Shown: positions 44,477 through 56,456, counted from the first letter of the stretch. The stretch: 64,000 nucleotides of DNA from Pezicula radicicola (GCA_003008705.1 PDUO01000022.1:396549-460548); one strand, 5' to 3'. Numbers and translations are program-made. Notes: a model not told the origin generated them from the letters alone.

Positions 44477-46713
44477 ATGGAACAACGTCACCATGAGTCT
44501 ACTGATGGCGCTCCCAATTACTATGGCCGAAATCCTGAACGTACTCGGAAAGTTCTACACCAGGAGCCAGACGACAACAGAAGGGAACATCCATATCCGC
44601 ATCTACAAATGAGTTCAAACCACCAGCCTAATTTTCCTTCGCGTCCCAGTACATTGTCTTGGAATCACCAGTCTTCCTGGCAGGCAGCGCACAACAATCC
44701 CTCACTTCAATCATGGCCAAGTGCCCCTGCTACATCTGTTGCGTCAACTCATTTTGCTCCACGGCCTGATCCGATTCTGTCTTCCATAGTATCCGTGGAG
44801 ACACAACCAAACCAAAAAACAGGCATACCTCCGCCGCAACCTACACAGCACCATGAGGGGTCAGTAATTCTCCAAAACTCTACACTTCACACTCCTGTGG
44901 CAGCATCCTCCACGATTTTGCCAAAACCTAGACGACCGCGCCAGTCAGCCACAACTCTGCCAGACTGGGAAAAACATCGTGCTGATATCAAGAAACTATA
45001 TATTGATGAGAACTTACCTCTTACAAGGGTGCAGGAAGTTATGAAAGACAAATTTGGATTCATATCATCGTGAGTTAACGTGACCATTGTTGTTCTTGAC
45101 TGGAGCCAGAAGAAGATACTGAATTTTGGAATAGGGACAAGCTCTATAAAGAAAAGCTAGACGACTGGGGATATGTTAAAAATCTGCCAGTACAAACGGC
45201 GGTCTGGGTTCTCCAAAATCACAAACGAAGACGCGACGAAGGTAAAGACACCATCTACGAGTTTGGAAGTAAACCCCTCAAGTTGTTGGATGTCGAGAAA
45301 AAAGCAAAGAGAGCCAATATTCAACAGAATGAAACTTCAATCATAAGTATGCGAATTGTTGCCATACTACAATTGACCAGCATGCTAACGATTGTAAATT
45401 CAGAAACGCCCAAGCATCTAGCCTACTTCACGCCAAAACAAGATGAGCTGGCAATATCACCTCGAAGTGGTATCATTCCACCACCAAATGTTGCCACTGC
45501 TGCTACGTCATCAGTGGAGAGCAATTGGAGTCCACCACCTAAGTCTCATGAATCAATGCCAGAAGTGCCAAGATTGTCATGGGAAGGCCATACTCGTGCT
45601 GAACTGGCGACTTTACAAGAAGATGCTCGAAATCTAGCTCGTCTAGAACAAATCCAGGAGGCAGAAAATAAATATCGCCAGGTACTAATGGGACTAGAAT
45701 ACCTTTTATCGTCAACACACGAAGCCACCAGTACAGTAGCCTACGAGCTAGCGGACTTATATGCCAAAAATCAACGAATGCATGATGCTGATGCAGTTAT
45801 TGACTGGTTGGGCCGTGAACATATCGAGTGCTGGGGAGTGAGAAACCAAAAGACTGTTGCTCATGTTCTTCGCGTCATGCAACTATATCATAATTGGTCC
45901 CGGTCAGACGAAGCGGTTATCCTTCTCAACCGCACATTTAAAACCAGCGACACTCTACCATATTATGCTGATGAAAATTTGCCAAAGACAAGCCAACGAT
46001 TGAACAAGGCACGCGGATCTGGGTCGCGAGGCATGAGTAGCTGGGAAGGAGTCAACGAGCTCTCGCGCTTCGTACACCAACTCGCTACAGCAAAACAGCA
46101 CCTTAAGGAAGCCGAGCCTCTGCTGCTTCGCCTCATATCCCAATGCAGAACCGACCAACGGGTTATTCCAGTGTCACAGCAATTCGATGCAGAATGCACA
46201 CTTGCCCAATTCTACCAATCCCGTTCAGATTTATACAAGCTTTATCCAGCGCTGAAAGATGCCGAAGATACTTTTCACAAGGCTCTAATGAGTCGATCGA
46301 AGCATTTGGGAGCGGTTTTAAAAATATCCATCAATTTGGTCAACATGTTATACAAAGCTGAGCTTGGACAACAGGCTGAGAATATGTTGCAGAAAATTGA
46401 GAAATTCACAACCGATGTCTTGGAAGAAGAGGGAGCTGGCCATGTCGACATCTTGGTTGCTCTTGGAAAGTTTTATCAAGAGCACAATAAGTGGAACAAA
46501 GCTGAGCTTCACTTCGAGCACGCTCTAGCAATTTCTATGAGAATACATCAGTTGGATTGTAGGGTTGTGCGTGTCCTCGAAGCTGCAATTGAGAATGGAG
46601 TTTTCGATCCATCTTTGATGGATACAGACAGGATGAAGTTGCATTTCAGACAGCAGGGGTTTACGCGCTGCGGCTGTGGAGGATTTATGGGGGAGTTTGG
46701 CGCTCGTTTTTGA
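44477..46713 (+). CDS. Clr5-domain protein with TPR-like repeats
   Basis: A nuclear-type protein with an N-terminal Clr5 DNA-binding-like domain, named after a fission-yeast silencing factor. Exons are 44477-45069 and 45135-46713; a third intron is likely at 45347-45403 (GTATGC, branch CTAAC, CAG; 57 nt, so its retention leaves the frame open), giving 704 residues if removed or 723 if kept. A disordered Pro/Gln/His-rich leader of about 160 residues precedes the domain DWEKHRADIKKLYIDENLPL, TRVQEVMKDKFGFISSDKLY and KEKLDDWGYVKNL. The C-terminal half is helical with TPR-like units (RNLARLEQIQEAENKYRQVL, ALGKFYQEHNKWNKAELHFEHAL). Targets are unknown. Confidence 0.85.
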
Positions 46714-46940
46714 AATAGTAAAATTTCTTTTCCTTTGATGATACAACAATGTTACACAGCACTGCCTGTTCTTAAATATGCAAAAGGTTATTGGACTCGA
46801 TTACAGGCTAGGCAAGGCCCCGAAATAAGAGCTTAGCGGTAGGGTATAGGCTCCTATTCACCGGAAATAATAGGAAACTGCCTATAGTCTCGTGTATGGC
46901 CCTATAGTATACCACGCAGGGTATTAGATTAGTGAATACT

Positions 46941-47400
46941 TACAGTATATTACTATAAGTCTATCTAGTACCCCTATTTTATACTAAAACTTATACTTAA
47001 TACTTTAAAGATTTATAGTAAAGAAGGGATAGTTAATTAAAGGCTTTATACTAGGCTTATTTATTTAATAGTTAAATATATTTTTCTATCTCTATATTAA
47101 AATTATAAGTAAGTAGGATTAATTAATAGGGATTAGAAGTAGGAGGGGTATAGAATTTACTAGTTTTATACTAAAAATTACTTAAAAATTTACTACCTTA
47201 AATTGAATATTATTTCTTATAGTAACTACTAGATATAATTAAAATCTAATATAGATAAGTCTACTTTAAATACTAAAAATACTCTATATTTAAATTTTTA
47301 GATATACTTATAACCTAATTTTAAGTTATATAAGTAGATATACTAGGAGTATTTTAGTATAAAACAAGGGTACTAGATAGACTTATAATAACCTACTATA
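46941..47400. mobile_element. Decayed copy A of the mariner-like MITE
   Basis: Starts TACAGTATATTACTATAAGT and ends with the inverted form ACTTATAATAACCTACTATA. It aligns with the element at 37662-38072 throughout, including GTTTATAGTAAAGAAG-like interior blocks, but most C and G positions have become T and A, as RIP would produce. About 460 bp. Confidence 0.7.
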
Positions 47401-47433
47401 TAGTATCTTAGATTTTATAATTTCTAGACTAAT

Positions 47434-47818
47434 TATAGTAGGTTACTATAAGTCTATACTCTTACCCTATTTTATACTAAAATACTCCTAGTATATATAT
47501 TATATATCTTAAACTCTAGCTATAAGTATACTTAAAAATTTAAATATAAAGTATTTTTAGTATTTGAAATAGACTTTTCTATATTAGATTTTAATTATAT
47601 CTAGTAGTTATTATAAGGAATAATAAATAATTTAGGATAATAAATTTTTAAGTAAATTTTAATATAGAGATAAAAAAAAATATTTAATTATTAAATAAAT
47701 AAGTCTAGTATAAAGACTTTAATTAATTATCCCTTCTTTATTATAAACCTTTAAAGTATTAGGTATAAGTTTTAATATAAAATAAGGGTACCTAATAGAC
47801 TTATAGTAATATACTATA
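47434..47818. mobile_element. Decayed copy B of the mariner-like MITE
   Basis: Starts TATAGTAGGTTACTATAAGT and ends ACTTATAGTAATATACTATA, about 385 bp, 33 bp after copy A. It shares the interior of the 37662 element, with C-to-T and G-to-A change. The flanks from 46780 to 47940 are equally AT-rich. Confidence 0.7.
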
Positions 47819-48017
47819 GAGGGTGAGAATAGCTTTTTACCCTATAGTATCTAAGCCGCGATAGTACACTTTTATTATAATTATAATTGATTTGTTAGGA
47901 GCCAACTACCCTTACTTTAATAATATACTTTTAACCTCTAACTACCTCTAAATTTCCTAATTATAGGCTTATTCGAAACCCTTATTCTACTCTATATAAT
48001 TAATCTGCTAATGCTAC

Positions 48018-48109
48018 AAACTGGAGCCTCCGCGCAGCCCGAACCAAGGCCACCCAGGGCCACGAACCAAGGCTACCTTGAGCCACGAACTAGAGCCTCC
48101 TAAGGCTAT
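48018..48109. repeat. Minisatellite, four 23-bp units
   Basis: Units start at 48018, 48041, 48064 and 48087, e.g. GAACCAAGGCCACCCAGGG, and diverge by up to about half their positions. It is a GC-rich island in an AT-rich tract. Confidence 0.7.
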
Positions 48110-48627
48110 AAAAAACTATTGTCCAAGGGTCTCTAAGGCTATTAGAAGCCTAGAGTAGATGCAAGGAGTTAGTATATTTTTGCCGTGACCTTCGTATTTG
48201 TAGTAGCGTTCCCTAGCGCTGGAGCGTGGCTTGACCCGGGGATGAAGAACAACCGTGGTAGGCCTTTGAGGCGCCTCAGCGAGCAACGTCCAGCTAGGTT
48301 CAGATGCATAGCCTGCATGTTTTGGGGCGTTGCTTGCATAATTGCCCTGGGCATTCACCAAGGCTGACCCAATACAAATCAAGGGAACTTTTGCGAACTT
48401 TTGATACCGCCAATCATTTTGGATGCTAATGACCAAGGCTGAACTACATATTTCTCGTATGCTATTCTCTTCAGGAAACCACCAAATTGTTCAGAATCCC
48501 TCTTGGTACGAGCAAAGTCATATTTTAAGTCAGTCAAGACTGTCAATCTTACTCTATTATCAGACCTGAGCACTACTACTATCTCCCTCAGATTGTTTGG
48601 GTACTGAAGCTACTCGCGAGACTCATC

Positions 48628-50805
48628 ATGAACGAAAAAATTCTGGACCTAGAGTTTTCCTTGCCGGAACCCATCGCACTGAACGAAAGGGCGGACAATG
48701 ACCCACCTGGCCAAAAATGCGAATTAAAAACCTACGAGGCGCGTTATGATGCAGAGGGAAAAAGAGTGTTTCTGCATGCTGGTGTGAAAGATCGCATCAG
48801 ACCACCCCGGTCTCGAGATCATGACTCTGCTCTTGTGTTAACGAGGTTCTACGACAAGGAAAGAGCCCTTGAAAAGACGGAGCTACAAGTCAAGTCCCCA
48901 TACATCAAGGAAGCTCTTCGAGATGTTATCAAAACATACCCCGGCCTGAATTTACAAAGTAATGAGGTTATCATCAGTGATATTCCTAAATGTCTCTTCC
49001 ACTATCAAAACGAGCTCAAGGAATACCGCATGAATCTGGCTGATGAACAGGCTGGCAAACATCTTGATTTCATATTGCAATATATGGATCAAGTGCTCGC
49101 TGATTCCATTTGGAGATATTACGCCGCTGTATTAGATCCTGCCGAGACGGGACTTGAATATTTGGATCTCTGGATGGCCTATCGTCCTGCTGGTTTATTC
49201 TACACCAAAACGGATGGAGTGGATCGCGTCATGCGACTCAAGTCCATGACAAGATGTCCTTGCCTCAAGCCATGGTGTTTGAATCAGAACTGGACTCTCA
49301 CATTGGAGCAAATTACATATGACGGCTCAAAGTTTGGCTATGAAACGAAGTATATGAGGATTCCGCGGTACGAGGGCCACAAGCCTTTCAGGGAACTAAA
49401 GGCTTATCCGATTCAATATCATGAGAATCAAGGCGAAATTAGGAAGGCTTTGATTGAAAGAGGGAAAATATTCGTCGGATTGCGAGGAGCACACTATCAA
49501 GAGTACGAGGGTATTGCACTAGGGTTGTCGCCATTCCGGGCATCCACCTATTACGGCGAAGAAGATTTCTTCCCTTTGCAATCAGTCATGGTACTACTAT
49601 TCAACCAAACATGAGCCTTGCTAATTTTCGATAGATCAAAGGTAGAGTTATGATCGACGCTGGAACATTTGCGCGCACATTTCCTGGCAATAATGTCGAA
49701 ATCGACACCGAAGTCGACTCAGAAAAGGTTTCGAAAGAACCCGGTGGTGAGCCAAGTTTTCTTGGCGACGACTTTCTGATCTGCGATGATAGAATACCAG
49801 GTTTCTCACTTAGTAGCAAGCGATGGTGCTTCTTCAAAGTGGACCTTCTGAAAGAGCCAACTTTCAACACCGACGCATTCAAGTCCCTAATTCTTCCAGA
49901 GGATCTAAAGAAGATGGTCCACTCTCTCATTACTGTGCACGCTCATGAGCAGTTGAAGTTCGACGACATGATCAAAGGCAAAGGAAAAGGCATGATCTTT
50001 CTCCTTCACGGTCTACCAGGAACCGGAAAAACTCTCACCGCAGGTATGATGATGAAGGACTGAATTGCGATTCCAAATAGTTGCTGACCAAAACTTTAAG
50101 AGAGTATAGCAGACTTCACTGAGAGACCGCTCTATACCATAAGTTCTGGCGAGCTCGGCACAGATGCAAAATCAATGGAACAAAATCTATCCAAAGCCCT
50201 CGAACTTGCCGAAACATGGAAGGCAATTGTGCTCATCGACGAAGCAGACGTCTTCCTGGAGCAACGAAGTGCGAATGACTTGAAACGAAACGGTCTAGTT
50301 TCCGGTAGGAGTACCCAAATCCTTCACCGTGAAAGTGAATTAACACAATGGCGCAATAGTGTTTCTCCGGCTTCTCGAATACTACGAAGGAATTCTCTTT
50401 CTAACTACTAACCGCATCGGAGTTTTCGATAGCGCTTTCAAGTCGCGAATCCATCTTGCCATAAAGTACGCTCCTCTTTCTGTCACCGCCCGTAGCCAGC
50501 TCTGGAAATTATTCATCAAAAATACGTACCCGAATGCAGATCTTAGCTGGGTAGACCAGGAATATCTAGACGAACTAGGAGCTATTGATCTGAACGGCCG
50601 AGAAATTAAGAATGCATTCAGGACAGCGCATGCATTGGCTATAGCATCCGAGGCCGACTTCGCGAGAGACCATATCGAGCTTGCCCTCAGGGGAATTCAG
50701 AGGTTTGATGCCGATATGTTGGATGAAGCGCTTAATGCCAGTAGTAATGCTTCTGAGACAGAAATAGGGACGGAAACGAGGCCGTCGAAACGAAGACGGC
50801 ATTGA
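48628..50805 (+). CDS. AAA+ ATPase with fungal N-terminal DUF7025-like domain
   Basis: A 673-residue AAA+ protein of a family expanded in filamentous fungi; members are thought to remodel proteins, but physiological roles are mostly unknown. Exons 48628-49590, 49635-50043, 50101-50304 and 50360-50805 join in phase. The N-terminal 430 residues include VITKTYPGLNLQSNEVIISDIPKCLFHYQNEL-like sequence and LDLWMAYRPAGLFY. The ATPase core has FLLHGLPGTGKTLTAESIAD (Walker A), AIVLIDEADVFLEQRS (Walker B), EYYEGILFLTTNRIGVFDSAFKSRIHLAI (sensor 1 Asn and Arg finger) and, in the lid, LNGREIKNAFRTAHALA (sensor 2). The C-terminus is basic (PSKRRRH), a possible nuclear signal. No membrane segment. Confidence 0.93.
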
Positions 50806-51200
50806 TTGACTTGAGGATCACCGGCTTAGTATGTCATCAGGATTGAGCTCATGCACCTACGTGACTTTTTTGTTTTTATTCTTAAAAAAAAATTTTTTGC
50901 CTTAAATAGATCGTGGCAGACGAAGAACATGGCGTTTTAGAGAGTCTTACAAATCAACTTCTACCGTCGTTCCTCTCCTAGCTCTCTATTCCCTCTACAA
51001 AAGCGTGAAACGCTATTACAATTACGATATCGCTACGGTAACAATACAAACAAATATCTCGCATGCTCCCCTTAAGTTATTTATTTGCTTTGCGATCCCT
51101 AGAGCTACCCCTATTACTAAGCGACATTAAGCGCTCCTTAGATATTTAGGTGAGAAGAGCAGAATATGGAACTAAGTAAACAAATAAAGACTCCACAGAC
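50806..51200. other. Intergenic, upstream of 5S rRNA
   Basis: 395 bp with an A/T run at about 50883-50900. No gene or repeat identified. Confidence 0.5.
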
Positions 51201-51319
51201 ACATACGACCATAGACTGAGGAGAACTGGGCATCCCGTCCGCTCTGCCATACATAAGCCTCAGATCGGTAGATTAGTAGTTGGGTGGGTGACCACCAGCG
51301 AATACCTACTGTTGTATGT
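51201..51319 (+). ncRNA. 5S ribosomal RNA
   Basis: An intact 119-nt 5S rRNA gene transcribed by RNA polymerase III. The 5' end ACATACGACCATAGACTGAG and the 3' end ACCTACTGTTGTATGT pair to form helix I, and the internal control region (TAGTAGTTGGGTGGGTGACC, box C) matches other Pezizomycotina 5S genes. A T-run terminator follows immediately. Dispersed single 5S genes are usual in filamentous ascomycetes. (The type rRNA also applies.). Confidence 0.95.
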
Positions 51320-51976
51320 TTTTGAATATTTTTGCAACTCCGAGTTTTTATTTTCTTGTTTCCCACACTCACAAGCACCTCACTATATATAACTCGTTGG
51401 AATTACCTACATAGCATGCTTCGTCCATCCTGAGACCCATCACAGAACTTGCTTTTTGACTTGTGCTATCAACCCAGGCATCTCTTTCTAGTTCACAGCT
51501 AGCGATAACCTTCTAGTATGTTTTCCTACTTCGCACTTTCGCACTTATTAATCACCCTTCTCTCTGTAAGAGTTCACCCGCAGAATTAATTATGGGTCTC
51601 TCACTCTTCTACATTGTAGGATGACGGTTTGCAATTTTGTAGTTACTAATCACTAATCAGACTTTTCGTAAATGCGGGCCTTCCTTCCAACACAACACTT
51701 AATTTCAGTACAATAATGTTGCTAGTGTTGGCTTTGGGAAGACTTTGGTTATTTGAATTCAGCAAAAATTGTAAACCACATGTAGAAATAAGTGTGAATT
51801 TGGGATAGGCATTTTTGCGAGGAATCTCTATGCCGACCTTAGCAATAGCGAATTTGGTATTGATTTTGATAGTACAAGTGCAATATATGAAGCTCAAGAT
51901 CCTCAATAAATAGAACGACTGTGCCGCCTCCTTCACTTTTCGTTCCAGATAGTCTGCCTTCAAACCAGTAATGTAC
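51320..51976. other. Intergenic, 3' of 5S rRNA and of the omega-GST gene
   Basis: 657 bp with no convincing ORF, repeat or RNA. Confidence 0.6.
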
Positions 51977-53160
51977 TTACGTATGCAAAGGAAGCATATT
52001 CGGTATGGGACCAAGAGGCAAGATTGCACCCTTTGCTGCAGAGGAATACCCTTTTTTGATCTTCAACAATCCCAAGTCAGCCAAAAAGCAATCTTGTAAT
52101 TCACGAAACACAACGAGAATAACTTACATGAGCAAAGTAAGTTGTCTTCTTAAAAGCGCCCTTCGTCTCCTCACTCTCATCCCAATAAAGCCTAGTCAAC
52201 CACTTCTGCAAAAACGGATAATCATGCCTCACCATTTTCAAATTGCATTTGAATAACGTGTAATACGCAACATCAAATCTCACAATAGTAGTAAAGAGTC
52301 GAATATCAGCTTCTGTGATGTACTTCCCAAAAAGATATGGCTCTTTACTATCTGCGAGAATTTTCTCCACTCTGTCGAGACTTTGGAATAAGGGGATAAC
52401 GTTGTCTTCGTATGCTTTTTGAGAGGTTGCGAATCCGGATTTGTAGACTCCGTTGTTGATGGTGTTGTAAATCCACTCGTTTATTGAATCAATTTCGGGT
52501 TTGAGAGATGGGGGGAGGAATCCGCCACCTGGCTTATTGATTTCTCGACTTGAGGGTGGGAGAAGTGAGTCGAATTCTGAGTAGAACATACGGATTATTT
52601 CGGAACTTTCATTGTTGACGATCGTGTGGGTGGTTTTGTCCCAGAGTACGGGTACTGTGAAGCGTCCTTGGTATTCTGGATCGGCTTTGAGGTATAATTG
52701 TTTCAAGTTGGTGAACCCATAGATTGGATCATTGGGCATTGTTTCCATGTCTCCTGTGAAGAGCCTGTGGTTTCATGCCGTTAGCGAGAGTGGTTATCAG
52801 GTTGGTTTGAATCGTGATATTTACCATCCATCTTCTGTAAGTACGACATCTGTTACTACAAGTTGGATAATGTCCTCGAGTCCCTTAAGTGACCTGACAA
52901 GGTTGGCTCTGTGTGCCCATGGACAACCCCAATTGATATACAAGACCTACGATGTAGCATTAGTAAACTACTCATTAATTTAAGAATTACACGTTTCATA
53001 CATATCGATCTTTCTCAGGTGGAAATTTTGCTCCATTCTCCGAAGAAATCCACGACCTAAAAATCGAGTCCTTCCTTCGGAAAACACCGTCTTTATCAGC
53101 GAACTCACTAAGGGCTTTCTTCTCCGCTTCCTCCTTAGAAGAAATATTTGATGCCGACAT
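51977..53160 (-). CDS. ECM4: S-glutathionyl-hydroquinone reductase / omega-class GST (ECM4/GTO-like)
   Basis: A glutathione-dependent thiol transferase of 333 residues that reduces glutathionyl-quinols and related conjugates. Exons 53160-53002, 52946-52825, 52764-52128 and 52060-51977 join in phase. The thioredoxin-like domain carries the catalytic cysteine in YINWGCPWAHRANL, with RFTVPVLWDKTT and NNESSEIIRMF (cis-Pro and gamma-glutamyl contacts). The helical domain shows NTINNGVYKSGFATSQKAYE and YLFGKYITEADIRLFTTIVRFD. The C-terminus ends KGAILPLGPIPNMLPLHT, as in the family. The short last exon (28 codons) is easily missed. Probably cytosolic; no targeting signal is seen. Confidence 0.93.
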
Positions 53161-55448
53161 CTTATTGTGCTCTTCGCAATAACTGCGATAGAAGAAATAT
53201 AGATCAAAAAGGAAATTTTTGGATAAGACGAGGAACACCTAACAAAATCAGAACATATGTTTTATATTACAAGTTGGTGTTCACAAGTCACGCGGATCTG
53301 TGTCAGATGCTGATAAATCTTATGTCCTAAACCACCAAATTCCTTGTAATCGCGTATTACCAACTGACAAATTCTAGAGGCTCGGACACTTCGCGGACTC
53401 CGAGATACATTTAGCGAGCGCTCAACATCGTCAGCACAAAAACTTAAAACTAACGTCTTTCATTGAATAATATCTACACCCTTTCCCAATTCATCATATC
53501 GTATATCAGAATCAAATAAGATGGATATTCATAAGAGGCTACGTACATTCACAAAATTTCCCTCATTCTAAACTTCTCATTCTTATTTAAGGCTTAATCA
53601 GAACCAGCTTGGCCACAAATTCACAATAGCCTTCTTCTTGTTTGGTAGGTTAGAAATTTGGTGTGTGCCGGGGCATGATTGACATTATTGAAATGATCAG
53701 CTTTGTGCTGGGCCGAATAATTAATAATAGAAGTTAAAGCAGCTTTAGAATATAGAGTAGCTTGGGCAGTATAATCTTGTATACTAATAGTGGGATTATC
53801 ATAAAAGCTTATTATTTTAGTAAACGCAGATTAATGGAATTAAAGAAGAGCGTATAGAAGTTGCATGACCCAGTTTTCCCAATGCTGCTGCATTTTGAGC
53901 TTCTCATTTAGAGTTTGGCAGCCGGGTCTAGTTGTTTCCTGCTCTTTGTGCATCTGCCAATGAAATACGCTTCTTCTTCTTCGTCTTCTTATCTTTTTAG
54001 ATGACGGCATTTGCCGGCTGCGATGTGTGTTGGGTTGGATTGAGATGAGTATTTTTCGGGGCTAGTTACTTGGCAGTTTGAGTCTAATTCAGGGGACGAA
54101 TTTTATCTACAACTATTTCCTAAGATCTTTCGCCAGACACAGGAGGGTGGTTTATAGGCGGTATCGTCGGAGAGGAAGTAAGCTACCCAAAATTTTCTTT
54201 TTCCAACTCTTCATCAATACATTTGTTACTTAACTCAAGCGAGCAAACTCAAAGTCAGATTAAGTAAAAAATCAAAATTGAGACCCGCAGGTCAAATTTC
54301 CTAAAGTCGAATCTATGTGAGTTGCATATTTTAAGTAAGTTACTTGAAAAGTCAGTTATCCAAGTCAAGTGAGTTCCTCAAATTTAAGTGAGTTATGCAA
54401 ATCTAGTCCGTTATAGATAAATTAATCTAGTGGTTTTAAGGCTAGGTCTAATTTCAGCCGCAAGGCTGACCGTCCAATGTGACTTCCTCTTTATGGTGGA
54501 AGACACATCTAGAGCCAAATCTACCGCAGTCTCTAGTCTCTGACAATGCAATCAAGGGCCCCCTTTCCCTCTCAATTCATCCTTTTTCTTTTACAATTAC
54601 GAGCTTTAGTCGAATGCAAAGTGCAGTCCTGTAAGAATTTTAGCTACGTGAGTTACTTACGTCTCGTGGATTACTCGGGCAACTAAAATTTACTACTGGT
54701 ATGCTATGTCTGGGAGGGTTTGATATCTCCGTAAAATCTATCTCAATTCCTCTCCCAGATCCTCCTTCGTAGTGGTGAAGTCATTTTTCGCTTAACTTGC
54801 AACACAAACAACCCAAGTGAGTAGTTGGGGAAAGAGCGCAATGTTCACGATCTCCACCCTGGAACAATACCTTCTTGCTTCCTTCCCAACACAATACAAC
54901 CTTTCTCTCTTCGTAACCCTCAACCTACTTTCTTGGTCCTCCAACCCACCACAACAATGATGAATCACGACTCCGTACTCTCGTCCCGCTTATCACACTA
55001 CCATCTAATGTAACTTCCTCTTAAAGAAGACACTCCCACAGGTGAAGCAACCCATGCCCCCACTTTCTTGCTCGGCAACACAACTAAATGATTCATTGTT
55101 TGTCAATCAATTCATTTCATTTCATAATTATCGGTCCAATTCAATCCTCAAATCCTCCGTACGGGCGAAGTCACTCGTCGCTTAGCTTATAAGCGACCAA
55201 TTCGGGAAAGAGTCAATGTTCAAGATCGCTACTCCACAACAGCACCTTCAAGCTTCCTTCCCAACACAACAGCCTACTTCCTTCCTCGAAAGCACCTCAG
55301 AAGTGATGAGATCATCACTTTGCACTATCGCCCTGGCAATCGCACTACCAGTAGCGCAAACAGAGGTTCTGGGAAGGGCATAAGTAGGGAGCCCTCCCCC
55401 CAGATTCTTGGATTTCCTTCTTCTTCCTTTTCTCTCCAGCTTGTTACA
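53161..55448. other. 2.3-kb intergenic region with 18-bp repeats and a duplicated segment
   Basis: No gene is supported. Three tandem 18-19-bp units lie at 54353-54407. A segment of about 140 bp at 54759-54900 recurs in diverged form at 55152-55272 (both end in GCTTCCTTCCCAACACAA). The small ORFs in both copies are not conserved between them. Confidence 0.55.
54353..54407. repeat. Three tandem 18-19-bp units
   Basis: CAGTTATCCAAGTCAAGT, GAGTTCCTCAAATTTAAGT and GAGTTATGCAAATCTAGT run in succession; the same family as in the C2H2-regulator intron at 14369. Confidence 0.7.
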
Positions 55449-56456
55449 ATGTCTTCTTGCACGGCGTACAAGTCCACCCGCTTTCTCGCAGGTTTAGCCA
55501 CCTTGCAGATCGCAGTCAATTCTCGTCCAACTCCTTCAGTCTTTCATTCAAGGATTCCAGTTCGCTCCCAACGTACTGCGTCTCCTCCGCCTCCTCCTTC
55601 TTCTTCATCTCATGGTGTTCGCAGCCACAATTTGCGACAGGCTCTTCCAGCTTCGATGCCCAAGAAGCAAGAGTCCTCTATTCTTAAGCATGTCGAGAGG
55701 GTAAGTCTTCACTCCTTTACTCCCCTACACTGTCGTCGCAAACTCGCTGTCGTCGCCGTCGCCGTCGGTGATCTACGAGCTTCTCGCTGTCATCAACGAC
55801 TCTGCACCACCCTTTGATACCCATCAACACCAACACCCATCAACACCCATCAACACCTATCACTATCCATCACTGCAGTTCACTGTCGTTCACTGCCGTC
55901 GTCGACACATCGCTGTCGCTGTCGCCCATTACACTTCTGGAGAATCTTTCGCTAACAATGTCACCAATAGATACGAGCTTCCAGAGCTGCCCACTCTGCG
56001 AAGTCTCCGACCATTCCATGGCCCTCTTCGACCAAACGATCAACGAGTCCTGTGGCTTGTGGTCCTCGTGTCCCCCAGGCACTTCGACCGACACCACCTC
56101 AACGATCAACCCCTCCACCCCGACAAGTCTCTTCGACCTCCGTTGCCTCCAAAGACTCGTCAGAGTCTACGGATTCAAGTCTTCAACGGGAGCTCGAACT
56201 TGTCCAGGCACTCGAGTCAAATAGCGCTGGCTTTGGAAATATCATCAACAAACCCCGTGTCAACAGTTCCCGCGTTGACCGGAGTATTTCCAACCATGTT
56301 CGACGCATTCGCACGGTATCAGACTGTCAACGAGCAATCGAGGCTATACCTCGACCTACGCCAACTACGCTCCGTCTGCGAGCCTTGAATGCTAAATTCA
56401 AGAGCAAAGGTATTCGTACCATTGACCTTGAGTTTATCGAGCGCCGACCAGGGTGA
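55449..56456 (+). CDS. Hypothetical Ser/Pro-rich protein, 245 aa
   Basis: I do not recognise it. Exon 1 (55449-55700) ends in a strong donor (AGG|GTAAGT) and exon 2 (55971-56456) starts after a GCTAAC branch site and AATAG; they join in phase 0 to 245 residues. The N half is Ser/Pro/Arg-rich (QRTASPPPPPSSSSHGVRSH); the middle is a disordered PSSTKRSTSPV region; the C half is helical and basic, with DSSLQRELELVQALESNSAG and LRLRALNAKFKSKGIRTIDLEFIERRPG. The 270-nt intron contains CAACACCCAT tandem motifs. Another frame over exon 2 is also open, so the gene model is tentative. Confidence 0.45.

Larger units (their letters stand above)
46714..48627. other. 1.9-kb AT-rich intergenic region between Clr5 gene and AAA ATPase
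   Basis: Besides MITE copies A and B it holds a 23-bp minisatellite (48018-48109). The minus-strand ORF at 48116-48436 has no recognisable domain and is probably chance. No gene is supported. Confidence 0.6.

Noticed and set aside
45283..46713. Clr5-region ORF starting at 45283 as a separate gene
   Set aside because: The frame is open from 45135 and joins in phase to the first exon through the Clr5 domain, so it is one gene.
48116..48436. Minus-strand 106-codon ORF near the minisatellite
   Set aside because: Its composition is not domain-like, it overlaps repetitive DNA, and no splice or start context supports it.
50875..51160. Possible LTR remnant upstream of 5S rRNA
   Set aside because: A few phrases resemble retrotransposon edges, but I found no matching second LTR, primer site or target duplication.
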